34,976 bases of DNA, from the NCBI GenBank assembly GCA_934654475.1, contig CAKUFZ010000018.1, positions 1-34,976 on the forward strand, read 5' to 3'. The stretch comes from an uncultured Coriobacteriales bacterium. GTDB taxonomy: Bacteria > Actinomycetota > Coriobacteriia > Coriobacteriales > UMGS124. The translations under genes were made by a program, and so were the position numbers. Positions 1 to 6,916 of the stretch are shown one piece after another. Numbering within the stretch: position 1 is the first letter of the stretch; the number at the start of each line of letters is the position of its first letter. The notes beneath the pieces were generated by a model. It did no database searches. It worked only from the letters and a program-made list of their open reading frames with translations, and had not been told where the DNA came from.

Positions 1-2
1 AA

Positions 3-77
3 TGGTGGGCGTTACAAGATTTGAACTTGTGACCTCTTCCGTGTCAGGGAAGCGCTCTCCCCCTGAGCTAAACGCCC
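3..77 (-). tRNA. tRNA-Val(GAC), copy 1
   Basis: Read on the minus strand this gives a full cloverleaf. The acceptor arms GGGCGTT and AACGCCC pair, the T arm carries GTTCAAAT, and the 7-base anticodon loop CTGACAC exposes GAC, which reads Val codons GUC and GUU. The discriminator A and an encoded CCA end are present. It is identical to the second copy 38 bases upstream in transcription, so the two are probably cut from one transcript. No terminator can be seen because the window ends 2 bases later. Confidence 0.96.
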
Positions 78-115
78 GTATGGTTTTCCGCAACAAGTGC
101 GGGAGGGATATCGAA

Positions 116-190
116 TGGTGGGCGTTACAAGATTTGAACTTGTGACCTCTTCCGTGTCAGGGAAGCGCTCTCCCCCTGAGCTAAACGCCC
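116..190 (-). tRNA. tRNA-Val(GAC), copy 2
   Basis: Same 75 bases as the neighbouring copy: acceptor GGGCGTT/AACGCCC, anticodon loop CTGACAC (GAC) and encoded CCA. This is the promoter-proximal copy. A good promoter (TTGCAT, 17 bases, TATAGT) lies about 30 bases upstream. The tandem pair suggests gene dosage for the GAC valine isoacceptor. Confidence 0.96.
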
Positions 191-221
191 ATTCGGCCGC
201 CGTATCCGTCGGCGAGGAGGT

Positions 222-250
222 ACTATATCGGGTATCGCACGCCGATGCAA
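222..250 (-). promoter_or_regulatory. Promoter of the tRNA-Val pair
   Basis: On the minus strand there is a -35 TTGCAT (245-250) and a -10 TATAGT (222-227) with an exact 17-base spacer. Predicted transcription starts near 215, about 25 bases before the first tRNA. The same layout recurs before tRNA-Gly and tRNA-Leu in this window. Confidence 0.75.
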
Positions 251-322
251 GGGAAGATTTGTTTCAGGCGAAGAATTGAGCCTGTCTTCACAAGTCGCCT
301 ACAACTTCACACTCGCTCCCCC

Positions 323-1186
323 TCAGTCTTGCATACCCGCTGAGGTGGATTTTGCCGGCAGCCCCGGCTCGTGGGGCTCAGGCAACGTCGTGTACTCAAC
401 GTTCTCGAAACGCTCTTGCATGAACGCGTCGTCGTAATGCTGGTCGATAAACCGCTCCAGGGCGTTGGTTGCCGGTATGCCCTCGTCGCGAGCCCCCTTG
501 CGCAGCGACACGGCGATCGTCATCGAGGCGTCCGCCACGAGGAAGGCAGTGAGCGCGACCACGATGATCGTGCGCGCCGGCTCTTCGGGCGTGCCGAGGA
601 GAAAGACGGTCTCGGGCATGATCGAATGCGCCCACACGCACCCCAGCATGCCCCACAGAAGGCTCATGCGCAGGCACACGAATTTCGTGATGGCGTCGGG
701 GTAGGTCTCGTAGGTCCAAGAGACCATGCCGAACACATGCTCCAGACACATGCCCACAAGTTGCTCGAGCACCGAGCCGATGACCATGGAGAGCAAGAAG
801 ATGACCCACAGGGGCCGCTTGCGTATCTTCCAGAGACAGACGGTGAGCAAAACGGCGCCGATGCCATACAGAGGCGAAAACGGCCCCCAGACCATGCCGT
901 AGCGATGCTGCAAGGATCCCTGCGTGACAAGCCACCACAGGGTCTCAAGCACAAGGCCCAACACACTGGCAAACGTGAAGATGACAACGAGATGGTAGAA
1001 GCTCACCGATGGCAGGGAGTCGAGGTACGCCTCGCGACGGATCCTGCGCAGCCGCGAGCGCTCGTCGAGCTGCTCTTTGCTCAGGTGCCCCGAGCCAAGA
1101 CGTCCCTGCGCCCGCAAGACGATGCGGGCAATGAGAAAGCCGGCCCCCACTAGGCACAGCAACATGGACAGTATGGTAAGAATCAT
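323..1186 (-). CDS. Multipass membrane protein, putative CmpB-type ABC permease family
   Basis: This 287-residue protein has an N-terminal hydrophobic segment (MILTILSMLLCLVGAGF), a charged stretch rich in Arg and Glu, then about five further hydrophobic segments and a polar C-terminal tail. The sequence around GMVWGPFSPLYGIGAVLL, the ETLWW stretch and later Tyr/Trp-rich loops recall the family described as putative ABC-transporter type IV permease (CmpB-like). No ATPase or binding protein is adjacent, so a transport role is only a family label. The frame stays open upstream to 1345, but the ATG at 1186 has a G-rich ribosome site at good spacing and begins directly with a membrane segment; the ATG at 1222 is an alternative. 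Family call moderately sure; function unknown. Confidence 0.72.
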   Translation of the reverse strand: MILTILSMLLCLVGAGFLIARIVLRAQGRLGSGHLSKEQLDERSRLRRIRREAYLDSLPSVSFYHLVVIFTFASVLGLVLETLWWLVTQGSLQHRYGMVWGPFSPLYGIGAVLLTVCLWKIRKRPLWVIFLLSMVIGSVLEQLVGMCLEHVFGMVSWTYETYPDAITKFVCLRMSLLWGMLGCVWAHSIMPETVFLLGTPEEPARTIIVVALTAFLVADASMTIAVSLRKGARDEGIPATNALERFIDQHYDDAFMQERFENVEYTTLPEPHEPGLPAKSTSAGMQD

Positions 1187-1332
1187 GTCGCCCCCCGCAT
1201 GTCGACGTTCTACCTCAGCCATGCATGATAGCCCCGCCGACACGCCTTGGCCGAAGTCGCCTCGATTCTCCTTGACTAAATGTGATGGACTTGTGAATCT
1301 GACAGAAAATTGGCCTAAAACGAAAATAGTGC

Positions 1333-1361
1333 TTGCCTCATCCACACGGCTGACGTATAGT
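1333..1361 (+). promoter_or_regulatory. Promoter of tRNA-Gly
   Basis: -35 TTGCCT (1333-1338), exact 17-base spacer, -10 TATAGT (1356-1361). The tRNA begins 12 bases after the -10, so transcription starts at or just before the mature 5' end. Confidence 0.75.
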
Positions 1362-1373
1362 TCTTTCTCGCAC

Positions 1374-1449
1374 GCGGACTTGGCTCAGTTGGTAGAGCAC
1401 AACCTTGCCAAGGTTGGGGTCGCGGGTTCGAGTCCCGTAGTCCGCTCCA
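1374..1449 (+). tRNA. tRNA-Gly(GCC)
   Basis: Cloverleaf with acceptor GCGGACT paired to AGTCCGC, anticodon loop TTGCCAA exposing GCC (reads GGC and GGU), T loop GTTCGAGT, discriminator T and encoded CCA. It is followed after 11 bases by a hairpin and then by tRNA-Cys on the same strand. Confidence 0.97.
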
Positions 1450-1460
1450 TGCTTAACACA

Positions 1461-1484
1461 GGGCCAGCTGATCTGGCCCTTTTG
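1461..1484 (+). terminator. Hairpin between tRNA-Gly and tRNA-Cys
   Basis: GGGCCAG and CTGGCCC form a 7-base-pair stem with a 5-base loop, followed by TTTTGTT. This looks like a short intrinsic terminator. However, the tRNA-Cys gene starts only 8 bases later with no room for its own promoter, so read-through or a processing role is more likely than complete termination. Confidence 0.6.
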
Positions 1485-1491
1485 TTAGGAT

Positions 1492-1565
1492 GGCGACGTC
1501 GCCAAGTGGTAAGGCAGAGGCCTGCAAAGCCTTTACCCCCAGTTCGAATCTGGGCGTCGCCTCCA
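1492..1565 (+). tRNA. tRNA-Cys(GCA)
   Basis: Cloverleaf with acceptor GGCGACG paired to CGTCGCC, anticodon loop CTGCAAA exposing GCA, T loop GTTCGAAT, discriminator T and encoded CCA. No separate promoter is visible between it and tRNA-Gly, so it depends on transcription from the tRNA-Gly promoter passing the intervening hairpin. A strong terminator follows. Confidence 0.97.
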
Positions 1566-1575
1566 ATGAACTTTC

Positions 1576-1603
1576 AAGCCGTCCTTCGGGGCGGCTTTTT
1601 TGT
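1576..1603 (+). terminator. Intrinsic terminator after tRNA-Cys
   Basis: GCCGTCC and GGGCGGC form a 7-pair stem (one T-G pair) closed by a stable TTCG tetraloop and followed by a run of six T. It ends the tRNA-Gly/tRNA-Cys transcript and lies tail to tail with the minus-strand gene ending at 1679. Confidence 0.85.
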
Positions 1604-1678
1604 TTAAGCTCAGCAAAGGCTTCAGGGGCTGCCCTGCCTGCAACCCCCTATCGCGGCCCCTCACGCATGAAGTCTGCC

Positions 1679-2449
1679 TCAGGCGCTGGCCGCCGCCGCA
1701 CAGTCGAGCATTTTGACAAGACGCACGCAGGTGCCCTTGCCCGTCTCGCGCGGAACAATGGAAATGGAATCAGCAAGCATAAGCATGAGTTTGATGCCCC
1801 TGCCCCGCTCATGCGTGGGCTCGGGCAATGCGTCGCCCTGGTTGTACGCAATGCCGCATCCGCAGTCATTGACTTCCATGACGAGGCGATCGGAGTACAG
1901 CGACACCGTGGCCGAGACGTCCCCCTCCTGCCCCTGCGCGCCGCCGCCGTGGTCGAACGCGTTGCCGAGCGCCTCGCCCAAGGCGAGCACGATGTCGTAG
2001 GCGGTGCTGCGCGGCAATTGCAGCGCCTGGAGGATGGACGCGATGGATTTGCGAGCCAGCTCCATCGAGGATGGGTCGCTCGACAAGCTCACGGTATACA
2101 CGCGCAGCGGCGCCTCGTCGGTGGGAACCCCCACATTGCGCACGCCCGCCATACCCTTGGGAATGCAGACAATTTTGTCGAGAATTTGGGCTTGTTTGAG
2201 CGAGCGCACGATTGACTCGGAGGCGTTGATGAGCACAAGCCTGCCCCCGCGAGCCGAAAGGCGCCTGGCGAGGAAAATGAGCACGGCCATGCCCGTCGAG
2301 TCGATGTACCCCACCGACTCGACGTTGAGCACAAGGCTCGAATAACCCTGCTGGGCAATGAGAAGAAGGCGCTCGCGCAAAGCTGGGGCGTTTTGCCATG
2401 TGACGTCGCCCGCAAGAGAGACTACGAGCGCACCTTTGTCGACGAGCAT
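1679..2449 (-). CDS. STAS domain fused to RsbW/SpoIIAB-type serine kinase (HATPase)
   Basis: This 256-residue protein joins two partner-switching parts that are usually separate. Residues 1-105 are a STAS (anti-sigma factor antagonist) domain with the phospho-acceptor motif YIDSTG, Ser51 being the expected site. Residues 120-250 are a GHKL ATPase like anti-sigma kinases: N box around Glu159/Asn163 (ALGEALGNAFDHG), G1 motif NDCGCGI (195-200) and G2 region RGRGIKL (215-221). The ATG at 2449 has AGGAG seven bases upstream; an in-frame extension to 2521 lacks such a site. It lies 89 bases downstream of a PP2C phosphatase on the same strand, which likely resets the phosphorylated STAS Ser. No sigma factor is adjacent, so the final target is unknown. 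Confidence 0.88.
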   Translation of the reverse strand: MLVDKGALVVSLAGDVTWQNAPALRERLLLIAQQGYSSLVLNVESVGYIDSTGMAVLIFLARRLSARGGRLVLINASESIVRSLKQAQILDKIVCIPKGMAGVRNVGVPTDEAPLRVYTVSLSSDPSSMELARKSIASILQALQLPRSTAYDIVLALGEALGNAFDHGGGAQGQEGDVSATVSLYSDRLVMEVNDCGCGIAYNQGDALPEPTHERGRGIKLMLMLADSISIVPRETGKGTCVRLVKMLDCAAAASA

Positions 2450-2538
2450 CGTTTCTCCTCGCACATCCGCTGCATAAACACTGCGTATCTTCCCCCACCG
2501 CGGCAGGTTCCAAACATGCAAGGATAAAAAGGCGCAGA

Positions 2539-4425
2539 CTATGCCAGACCATCGAAGCGAACGGCGACCATCGCGATGTCGTCATGGGTGTCGTTGCCGG
2601 AGAATTCCTCGACCTCTTTGAGCACGCGGCGCGGGATGTCGTCCAGGCCGAACCGGCAGGCACGCAGAAGCGCGTCACGCAAGTTGCCTTCGCCGAAGAA
2701 ACCCCCCGATGGGCTGCGGGCCTCGGTGGTGCCGTCGGTGTAGAGGAACAGCACGTCCCCGAGCTCGAACGTGAAGCTGCCCGAAATATAGCGCATGCCC
2801 TCGAAGGCACCCACCACCGGCGACTGCGTTGCGAGCAGCTCAAGGGAGGGGTTGGCGGAATCAGGCGCGTGCACAAGCATCGCGGGGGGATGCCCGGCGC
2901 TGCAGTACTTCGCCGAGCGCGAGGGCAGGTCGACAAGCACGACGCACATGGTGGCAAACGTCTCGGCACGCGAGAAATTGAGGAACAGGCTGTTGAGCGC
3001 GCTCACCATCTCGTCGGGTTCCGTTTTCTCCCAGACATAGGCGGCAAGGCCCGTCTTGGCCATGGAAGCCACAACGGCGGCCTCCACGCCCTTGCCCGAC
3101 ACGTCGCCCATGACAACGACGAAGCGGCCCTCCCCCAACTCATGCAAGTCGAAAAAGTCGCCGCCTACCACCGCCGATTCAGTGGCAGACAGGTACAGGG
3201 AGGCGGTGGAGATGCCGTTCACCTGGGGCATCTCGTTACGCAAGCCCACCTGCAGGGCATGGGCGATCTGGGCCTCGCTTGCATGGATGCGCTCCGAGAA
3301 GGCGATGCGGCCGATCTCCCCCGAGACATCGTTGAGGAACTCCTCGTCGAGGAAATCGAACGGGGCATCGAGCGGGCTGCGCAGCACGAGCAGTGCAAAA
3401 CGCACGCCCTCGCACGCCTGCTTCGTGGCAATGGGCACGACAAACCCCGAGTTGAGGTCGGTATGGCGGGCAATCCACATCCCCAAGGCACTGGCATGCT
3501 GCACGGCGCGCACACCAGAGGCCTCCCCTAAGATCTCATCCATGGACATGTTGGTCTGAATGGGCATGTCGCAGTCTTCACCGGTGTCGAGCGGCACGAT
3601 GGTGCAGCCCGCCTCCCCATCGCGGGCCTCCACCATGAGAACGCGCGCCGGCATCGCGTCGGCGACGCACAGGGCAACCTGCCTGACCATGGACGAACAG
3701 ACAGAGTCGCTCTTCATGGCGAGGTCATGCACACGCAAAAGGGCGTCTTTAAGGTCGTTGGAACGCGTGAGGCGAAGCTGGCTCAAGGCCGAGGAGATGC
3801 CGAATGCAAGGGTCTCCGAGATGGTCTGGAGCATTTCGCGTTCCTCGTCGACCAATGCATGGTGTTCGTGCCACCCGAAGACAAGCACCGCGCTGACGCG
3901 GTCCTCGGAGAACACAGGGGCACCCACAATGCTGGAACAGGAAGTGGAGAGCAGCGAGCGCACCTTGAAACGGGTTCCCGCGTCGTCGCGCATGATGCAG
4001 GCCTCGTCGATGCGACCGGGCCGCTCGAGCACGCTCAGGCATGTAAGGGCACGCGTGCGCGCGACAAGCGGGGGGATGCCGGGTGTCGTGCGGGCCAAAT
4101 CGGCAACGTCAGTCGCATTGACCGCCTGATAAAACCCGTCGGAGGCGCCAAAGGGAACGTAGCCCCTGTCGGCGATGAGGTAGAAGATGGCGGCATCTGC
4201 CAGCAGGGCATCTGCCAGCTCGTTGGCAATGAGGTCGCATGTCTCCATTGCGTTGAGCCCGAAGTTGGACGAGTGGCGCAAAAGCCCCAGGACGGCTTTA
4301 AGCCTGCGACGGCAACTGGAAAGCTCGCCCGTAAGCCGCGCGACCTCCTCACCCCTCCCCTGCGCCTCGATCGATGCGCCGCAAGCGCTGTCGTGGGTGA
4401 GTGCGTCCTTGTCGTGTTCAGACAT
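2539..4425 (-). CDS. GAF-GAF-PP2C (SpoIIE/RsbU-type) serine phosphatase
   Basis: A 628-residue signalling phosphatase. Two GAF-like sensor regions (about 55-215 and 225-380) precede a C-terminal SpoIIE-type PP2C domain (about 400-626). Metal-site motifs are in order: VVGGDFFD (419-426), GDVSGKG (440-446), SAGHPP (509-514), YTDGTTEAR (562-570) and HDDIAMV (614-620). A GAGGT site sits six bases before the ATG. No membrane segment is seen, so it is a cytoplasmic sensor of an unknown ligand. Family knowledge says such enzymes dephosphorylate STAS proteins. The neighbouring STAS-kinase fusion is the obvious substrate, and the two genes probably share a transcript. Confidence 0.9.
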   Translation of the reverse strand: MSEHDKDALTHDSACGASIEAQGRGEEVARLTGELSSCRRRLKAVLGLLRHSSNFGLNAMETCDLIANELADALLADAAIFYLIADRGYVPFGASDGFYQAVNATDVADLARTTPGIPPLVARTRALTCLSVLERPGRIDEACIMRDDAGTRFKVRSLLSTSCSSIVGAPVFSEDRVSAVLVFGWHEHHALVDEEREMLQTISETLAFGISSALSQLRLTRSNDLKDALLRVHDLAMKSDSVCSSMVRQVALCVADAMPARVLMVEARDGEAGCTIVPLDTGEDCDMPIQTNMSMDEILGEASGVRAVQHASALGMWIARHTDLNSGFVVPIATKQACEGVRFALLVLRSPLDAPFDFLDEEFLNDVSGEIGRIAFSERIHASEAQIAHALQVGLRNEMPQVNGISTASLYLSATESAVVGGDFFDLHELGEGRFVVVMGDVSGKGVEAAVVASMAKTGLAAYVWEKTEPDEMVSALNSLFLNFSRAETFATMCVVLVDLPSRSAKYCSAGHPPAMLVHAPDSANPSLELLATQSPVVGAFEGMRYISGSFTFELGDVLFLYTDGTTEARSPSGGFFGEGNLRDALLRACRFGLDDIPRRVLKEVEEFSGNDTHDDIAMVAVRFDGLA

Positions 4426-4461
4426 GTCGTGACCTCGGCGTCCCTAAGGTGGACATATACG

Positions 4462-4487
4462 AAAAGAGCCCCTTGCGGGGCTCTTTG
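4462..4487 (-). terminator. Intrinsic terminator of tRNA-Leu
   Basis: On the minus strand AAAGAGCCCC and GGGGCTCTTT form a 10-pair stem with a GCAA loop, followed by TTTTC. It lies 8 bases past the tRNA-Leu 3' end and only about 36 bases before the PP2C phosphatase start, so that gene may be fed partly by read-through from the tRNA. Confidence 0.85.
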
Positions 4488-4495
4488 AAATTCAA

Positions 4496-4583
4496 TGGTG
4501 TCGGAGGCGGGACTTGAACCCGCAAGACCGTAAAGGTCACTAGCACCTCAAGCTAGCGCGTCTGCCTATTCCGCCACTCCGAC
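4496..4583 (-). tRNA. tRNA-Leu(GAG)
   Basis: An 88-base class II tRNA with a long variable arm. Acceptor GTCGGAG pairs with CTCCGAC; the anticodon stem CTAGC/GCTAG holds loop TTGAGGT, exposing GAG, which reads CUC and CUU. Encoded CCA is present. This isoacceptor decodes the CTT codons clustered in the leuA leader peptide at 33953-34072. Confidence 0.96.
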
Positions 4584-4600
4584 TTGCAACGCGAGAAATA

Positions 4601-4629
4601 ACTATACAATACAAAGCTGTCTCTGACAA
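4601..4629 (-). promoter_or_regulatory. Promoter of tRNA-Leu
   Basis: Minus strand: -35 TTGTCA (4624-4629), exact 17-base spacer, -10 TATAGT (4601-4606). The tRNA starts 18 bases after the -10. This is the third tRNA promoter here with the TTG-N17-TATAGT form. Confidence 0.78.
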
Positions 4630-4697
4630 GCTCTGAATCGAAGTCTCTTCAGAACCAAAGAGTTGCTCATAATTCCACCATACATGAGCCTCGCACG

Positions 4698-6398
4698 CTA
4701 CGCTGAAAGCCAGCATCCCGCAAAGTCGAGCGTGTAATCGGCCGAGACCACCAGGGAGTTGACGCGAGACGAGCACGCAACGCCAGGACCCGCATACAAG
4801 AGGGGCACGACCGGCATGTCCTGGGCGATGGTCTGACACACCTCGCGCAGGACGTCGAGCCTGGCCGCCTCGTCGGACATTTCCCAGGCCGACTCGAGCG
4901 CCTCGTCGACTTCGGCGCTGGCATATCCGCCCAGGTTGTCGCCGCCTTGAGAGTGGAAGAGGCTGAAGAGCTCCGCGCCGGCCGCGTCGCACAAAGGCAG
5001 GTGGCACACGAGGGCGAGCTCGAAGTCGCCCTCCTGCAGCCGGGAGAGATACTCGAACCACGAAGGGGTGTCGACGCGCACGGCAACGCCTGCGTCGTCG
5101 AGCTGCGCGGCCACCTCCTGACCCAGGCCTGCAAGCAGGCAAGGATCGCAAAGCATCTCAAGCTCATCCGTGCCGAGGGCGGCGTCTACCTGATCGGAGA
5201 GACCCTTTTCCAGCTCATTGTCGGGAAGCTTCCAGGCACGCTCCTCATAACCGAGGTTCGAGGGCAGCAACGCACCGTCGGCCGCACAAAGGGGGTCAAG
5301 ACCGAGGGTGGTCGCCAAGACCTGAACGTCGAGCGCACGCTCAAGCGCGCGACGCGTCTCGGCCTGGTCAAACGGCTCACGGGCACAGTTGCACACGAGC
5401 ATGCAGATGCTACTGAAACCCTCATGGGCAACCTGCGCGTCAGGGTTCAGCATACGGTCGGGGCCGGCGGAGCCCAACTCGTCGGACAGCGCGCTCGCTT
5501 GATCGACAGGCACGAGCGTGACGTCGAGATTGCCCGTCTTTATCGCCTCGCCCACATCCGAGAAGTCCTCGTTGACCTGGAACTGGAGCGCGTCGACATG
5601 GGCATTTGTCCCCCAATAGCTGGCATTGCGCACAAGATGCACGCCGGTGTCAGCTTGAGGGGCACCATCAAGGCAGAATGGTCCATTGCCGCAGGGCACG
5701 TCGCCAAATCCCCCCTCCGCCTTGAACGATGCAACGGACATGGGAGCGAGCTGCGGCAGGCTTGCCAGATAGGCGAAGTCGGGGAAGCTGTGCGCAAGGT
5801 TCACGATGAGCGTGTAGTCGTCGGGGCATTCCAAATCAAGCTGCGCACCCGAGACGCCTGCCGCGACATCCTCGTATCCCACCACCATGGACAGGCACGA
5901 CGCAAGCCCATGCCCACCATGGGCAACAAGGACATTCCAGGCATTGGCGAAGCACGTTGACGTGACGGACTCTCCGTTTTGAAACGCCATGCCCTCACGC
6001 AGGTGAAATGTAAAGCGCTCGGAGAAGAGGTCGGCCTCCCAGCTCGTGGCTGCCTTTCCCACAAGCGTCATCTGGTCGAAGTCATATTGCGTCAGGCTGT
6101 CGAACATGCAGCGGCACACAAGCCGCTCCCAATACCCCCAGGCCTCATGGGGGTTGACCGTGGAAAGCGGGGCGCTCTGACACGTGAGCGTGCCGCCCTC
6201 AAGCACGCGGGCGGCCGCAGGGGCGCCCTGGTTGGCGGCGGGTCTCGCCTCGTTCACCACAGGCAGCTCGATGGGGCTGGAGCCGGGCATGACCCCGTTG
6301 AGGCTGCATCCTCCCAAGAGCGCAGCGCTGGCGCCCAAAAGCGCCGATGCGGCAAACCCGCGCCGGCTTACCATGCCCGTCTCTCGATCTCGCCTCAT
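4698..6398 (-). CDS. Family 5 (oligopeptide-type) substrate-binding lipoprotein, Tat-like signal
   Basis: A 566-residue exported protein. The N-terminus has a twin-arginine motif SRRGF (11-15), a hydrophobic run and lipobox LLGGC with Cys31 as the lipidated residue, so it is probably a membrane-anchored lipoprotein outside the cell. The mature part has the layout of periplasmic binding protein family 5: a start like GGTLTCQSAPLSTVNPHE near residue 68, an FTFHLREGMAFQNGE stretch, and a VNSLVVSADY-type end. These proteins bind peptides, nickel or sugars for ABC transporters, but no permease or ATPase gene is nearby. Cys is more frequent than usual. The ATG at 6398 has AGGAG five bases upstream. 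Ligand unknown. Confidence 0.88.
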   Translation of the reverse strand: MRRDRETGMVSRRGFAASALLGASAALLGGCSLNGVMPGSSPIELPVVNEARPAANQGAPAAARVLEGGTLTCQSAPLSTVNPHEAWGYWERLVCRCMFDSLTQYDFDQMTLVGKAATSWEADLFSERFTFHLREGMAFQNGESVTSTCFANAWNVLVAHGGHGLASCLSMVVGYEDVAAGVSGAQLDLECPDDYTLIVNLAHSFPDFAYLASLPQLAPMSVASFKAEGGFGDVPCGNGPFCLDGAPQADTGVHLVRNASYWGTNAHVDALQFQVNEDFSDVGEAIKTGNLDVTLVPVDQASALSDELGSAGPDRMLNPDAQVAHEGFSSICMLVCNCAREPFDQAETRRALERALDVQVLATTLGLDPLCAADGALLPSNLGYEERAWKLPDNELEKGLSDQVDAALGTDELEMLCDPCLLAGLGQEVAAQLDDAGVAVRVDTPSWFEYLSRLQEGDFELALVCHLPLCDAAGAELFSLFHSQGGDNLGGYASAEVDEALESAWEMSDEAARLDVLREVCQTIAQDMPVVPLLYAGPGVACSSRVNSLVVSADYTLDFAGCWLSA

Positions 6399-6428
6399 GC
6401 CATCTCCTGCCCGTCGCTCGTTGCTGAA

Positions 6429-6453
6429 AGTGTACCGTGAGACGGGCTCACGG
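6429..6453 (-). promoter_or_regulatory. Promoter with inverted repeat upstream of the binding lipoprotein
   Basis: On the minus strand a -10-like TACACT (6429-6434) lies about 31 bases before the lipoprotein start. Abutting it upstream is a perfect 7-base inverted repeat with a 5-base centre, CCGTGAG-CCCGT-CTCACGG (6435-6453), filling the -10/-35 spacer. No good -35 is seen. This is the arrangement expected for a regulator binding in the spacer, either repressor or MerR-type activator. Inferred, not proven. Confidence 0.5.
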
Positions 6454-6465
6454 CGGCGCGCAAAC

Positions 6466-6499
6466 GAAAAAAGGTGCCGACGCTTTACACGCCGGCACC
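6466..6499 (-). terminator. Intrinsic terminator after secG
   Basis: Minus strand: GGTGCCG and CGGCACC form a 7-pair stem with a 13-base loop, followed by six T. It ends the glycolysis-secG transcript 36 bases past the secG stop and insulates the downstream lipoprotein gene. Confidence 0.85.
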
Positions 6500-6534
6500 C
6501 TCAGATACCTTGAATCTCTGGTTTGGAGCAGACC

Positions 6535-6786
6535 CTATGCCACGCTGCCCTGCGGGAAGATGAGCATGAAGATAAGCAGGCAGATGATGAAGACGGCAGC
6601 GCAGATGATAGTAAGCTTGTCGAGGTTCTTCTCGACCGTGCCCGTGCCGCCCATGTTGGAGTACATGGAACCGGCGATCATCTCCGAAACACCCGTGCCC
6701 TTGCCGGAATGCATGAGAATGAAGACGACAAGGCCGATGCCAGAAAGGAACCAGATAACAATCAGCGGGATAAGCAGAGGGTTCAA
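6535..6786 (-). CDS. secG: Protein translocase subunit SecG
   Basis: An 83-residue protein with two membrane segments (about 5-26 and 57-78) joined by a Gly/Ser-rich loop (HSGKGTGVSEMIAGSMYSN), the typical SecG plan and length. SecG assists SecYE in protein export at the plasma membrane. The start is a TTG, chosen because AGGAG lies seven bases upstream and the frame begins there. It is the last gene of the block after gpmI, with a 130-base gap, and is followed by a strong terminator. Placing secG after glycolytic genes is common in Gram-positive bacteria. Confidence 0.94.
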   Translation of the reverse strand: MNPLLIPLIVIWFLSGIGLVVFILMHSGKGTGVSEMIAGSMYSNMGGTGTVEKNLDKLTIICAAVFIICLLIFMLIFPQGSVA

Positions 6787-6916
6787 GATGCGCTCCTCAT
6801 AGTGCGGACTAAAGGTCTTAACAGTGAAACCGCAGGTAAAGCAAGCAGCGAAAGGTCAGCCGAGTCACTTGGGCCCAATCGCGGCACACCTAGAGCGGAA
6901 ACAGTAGGTGATTGTA

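Noticed and set aside
97..279. A 60-codon plus-strand frame at the left edge
   Set aside because: It reads through the antisense strand of a tRNA-Val gene and its promoter.
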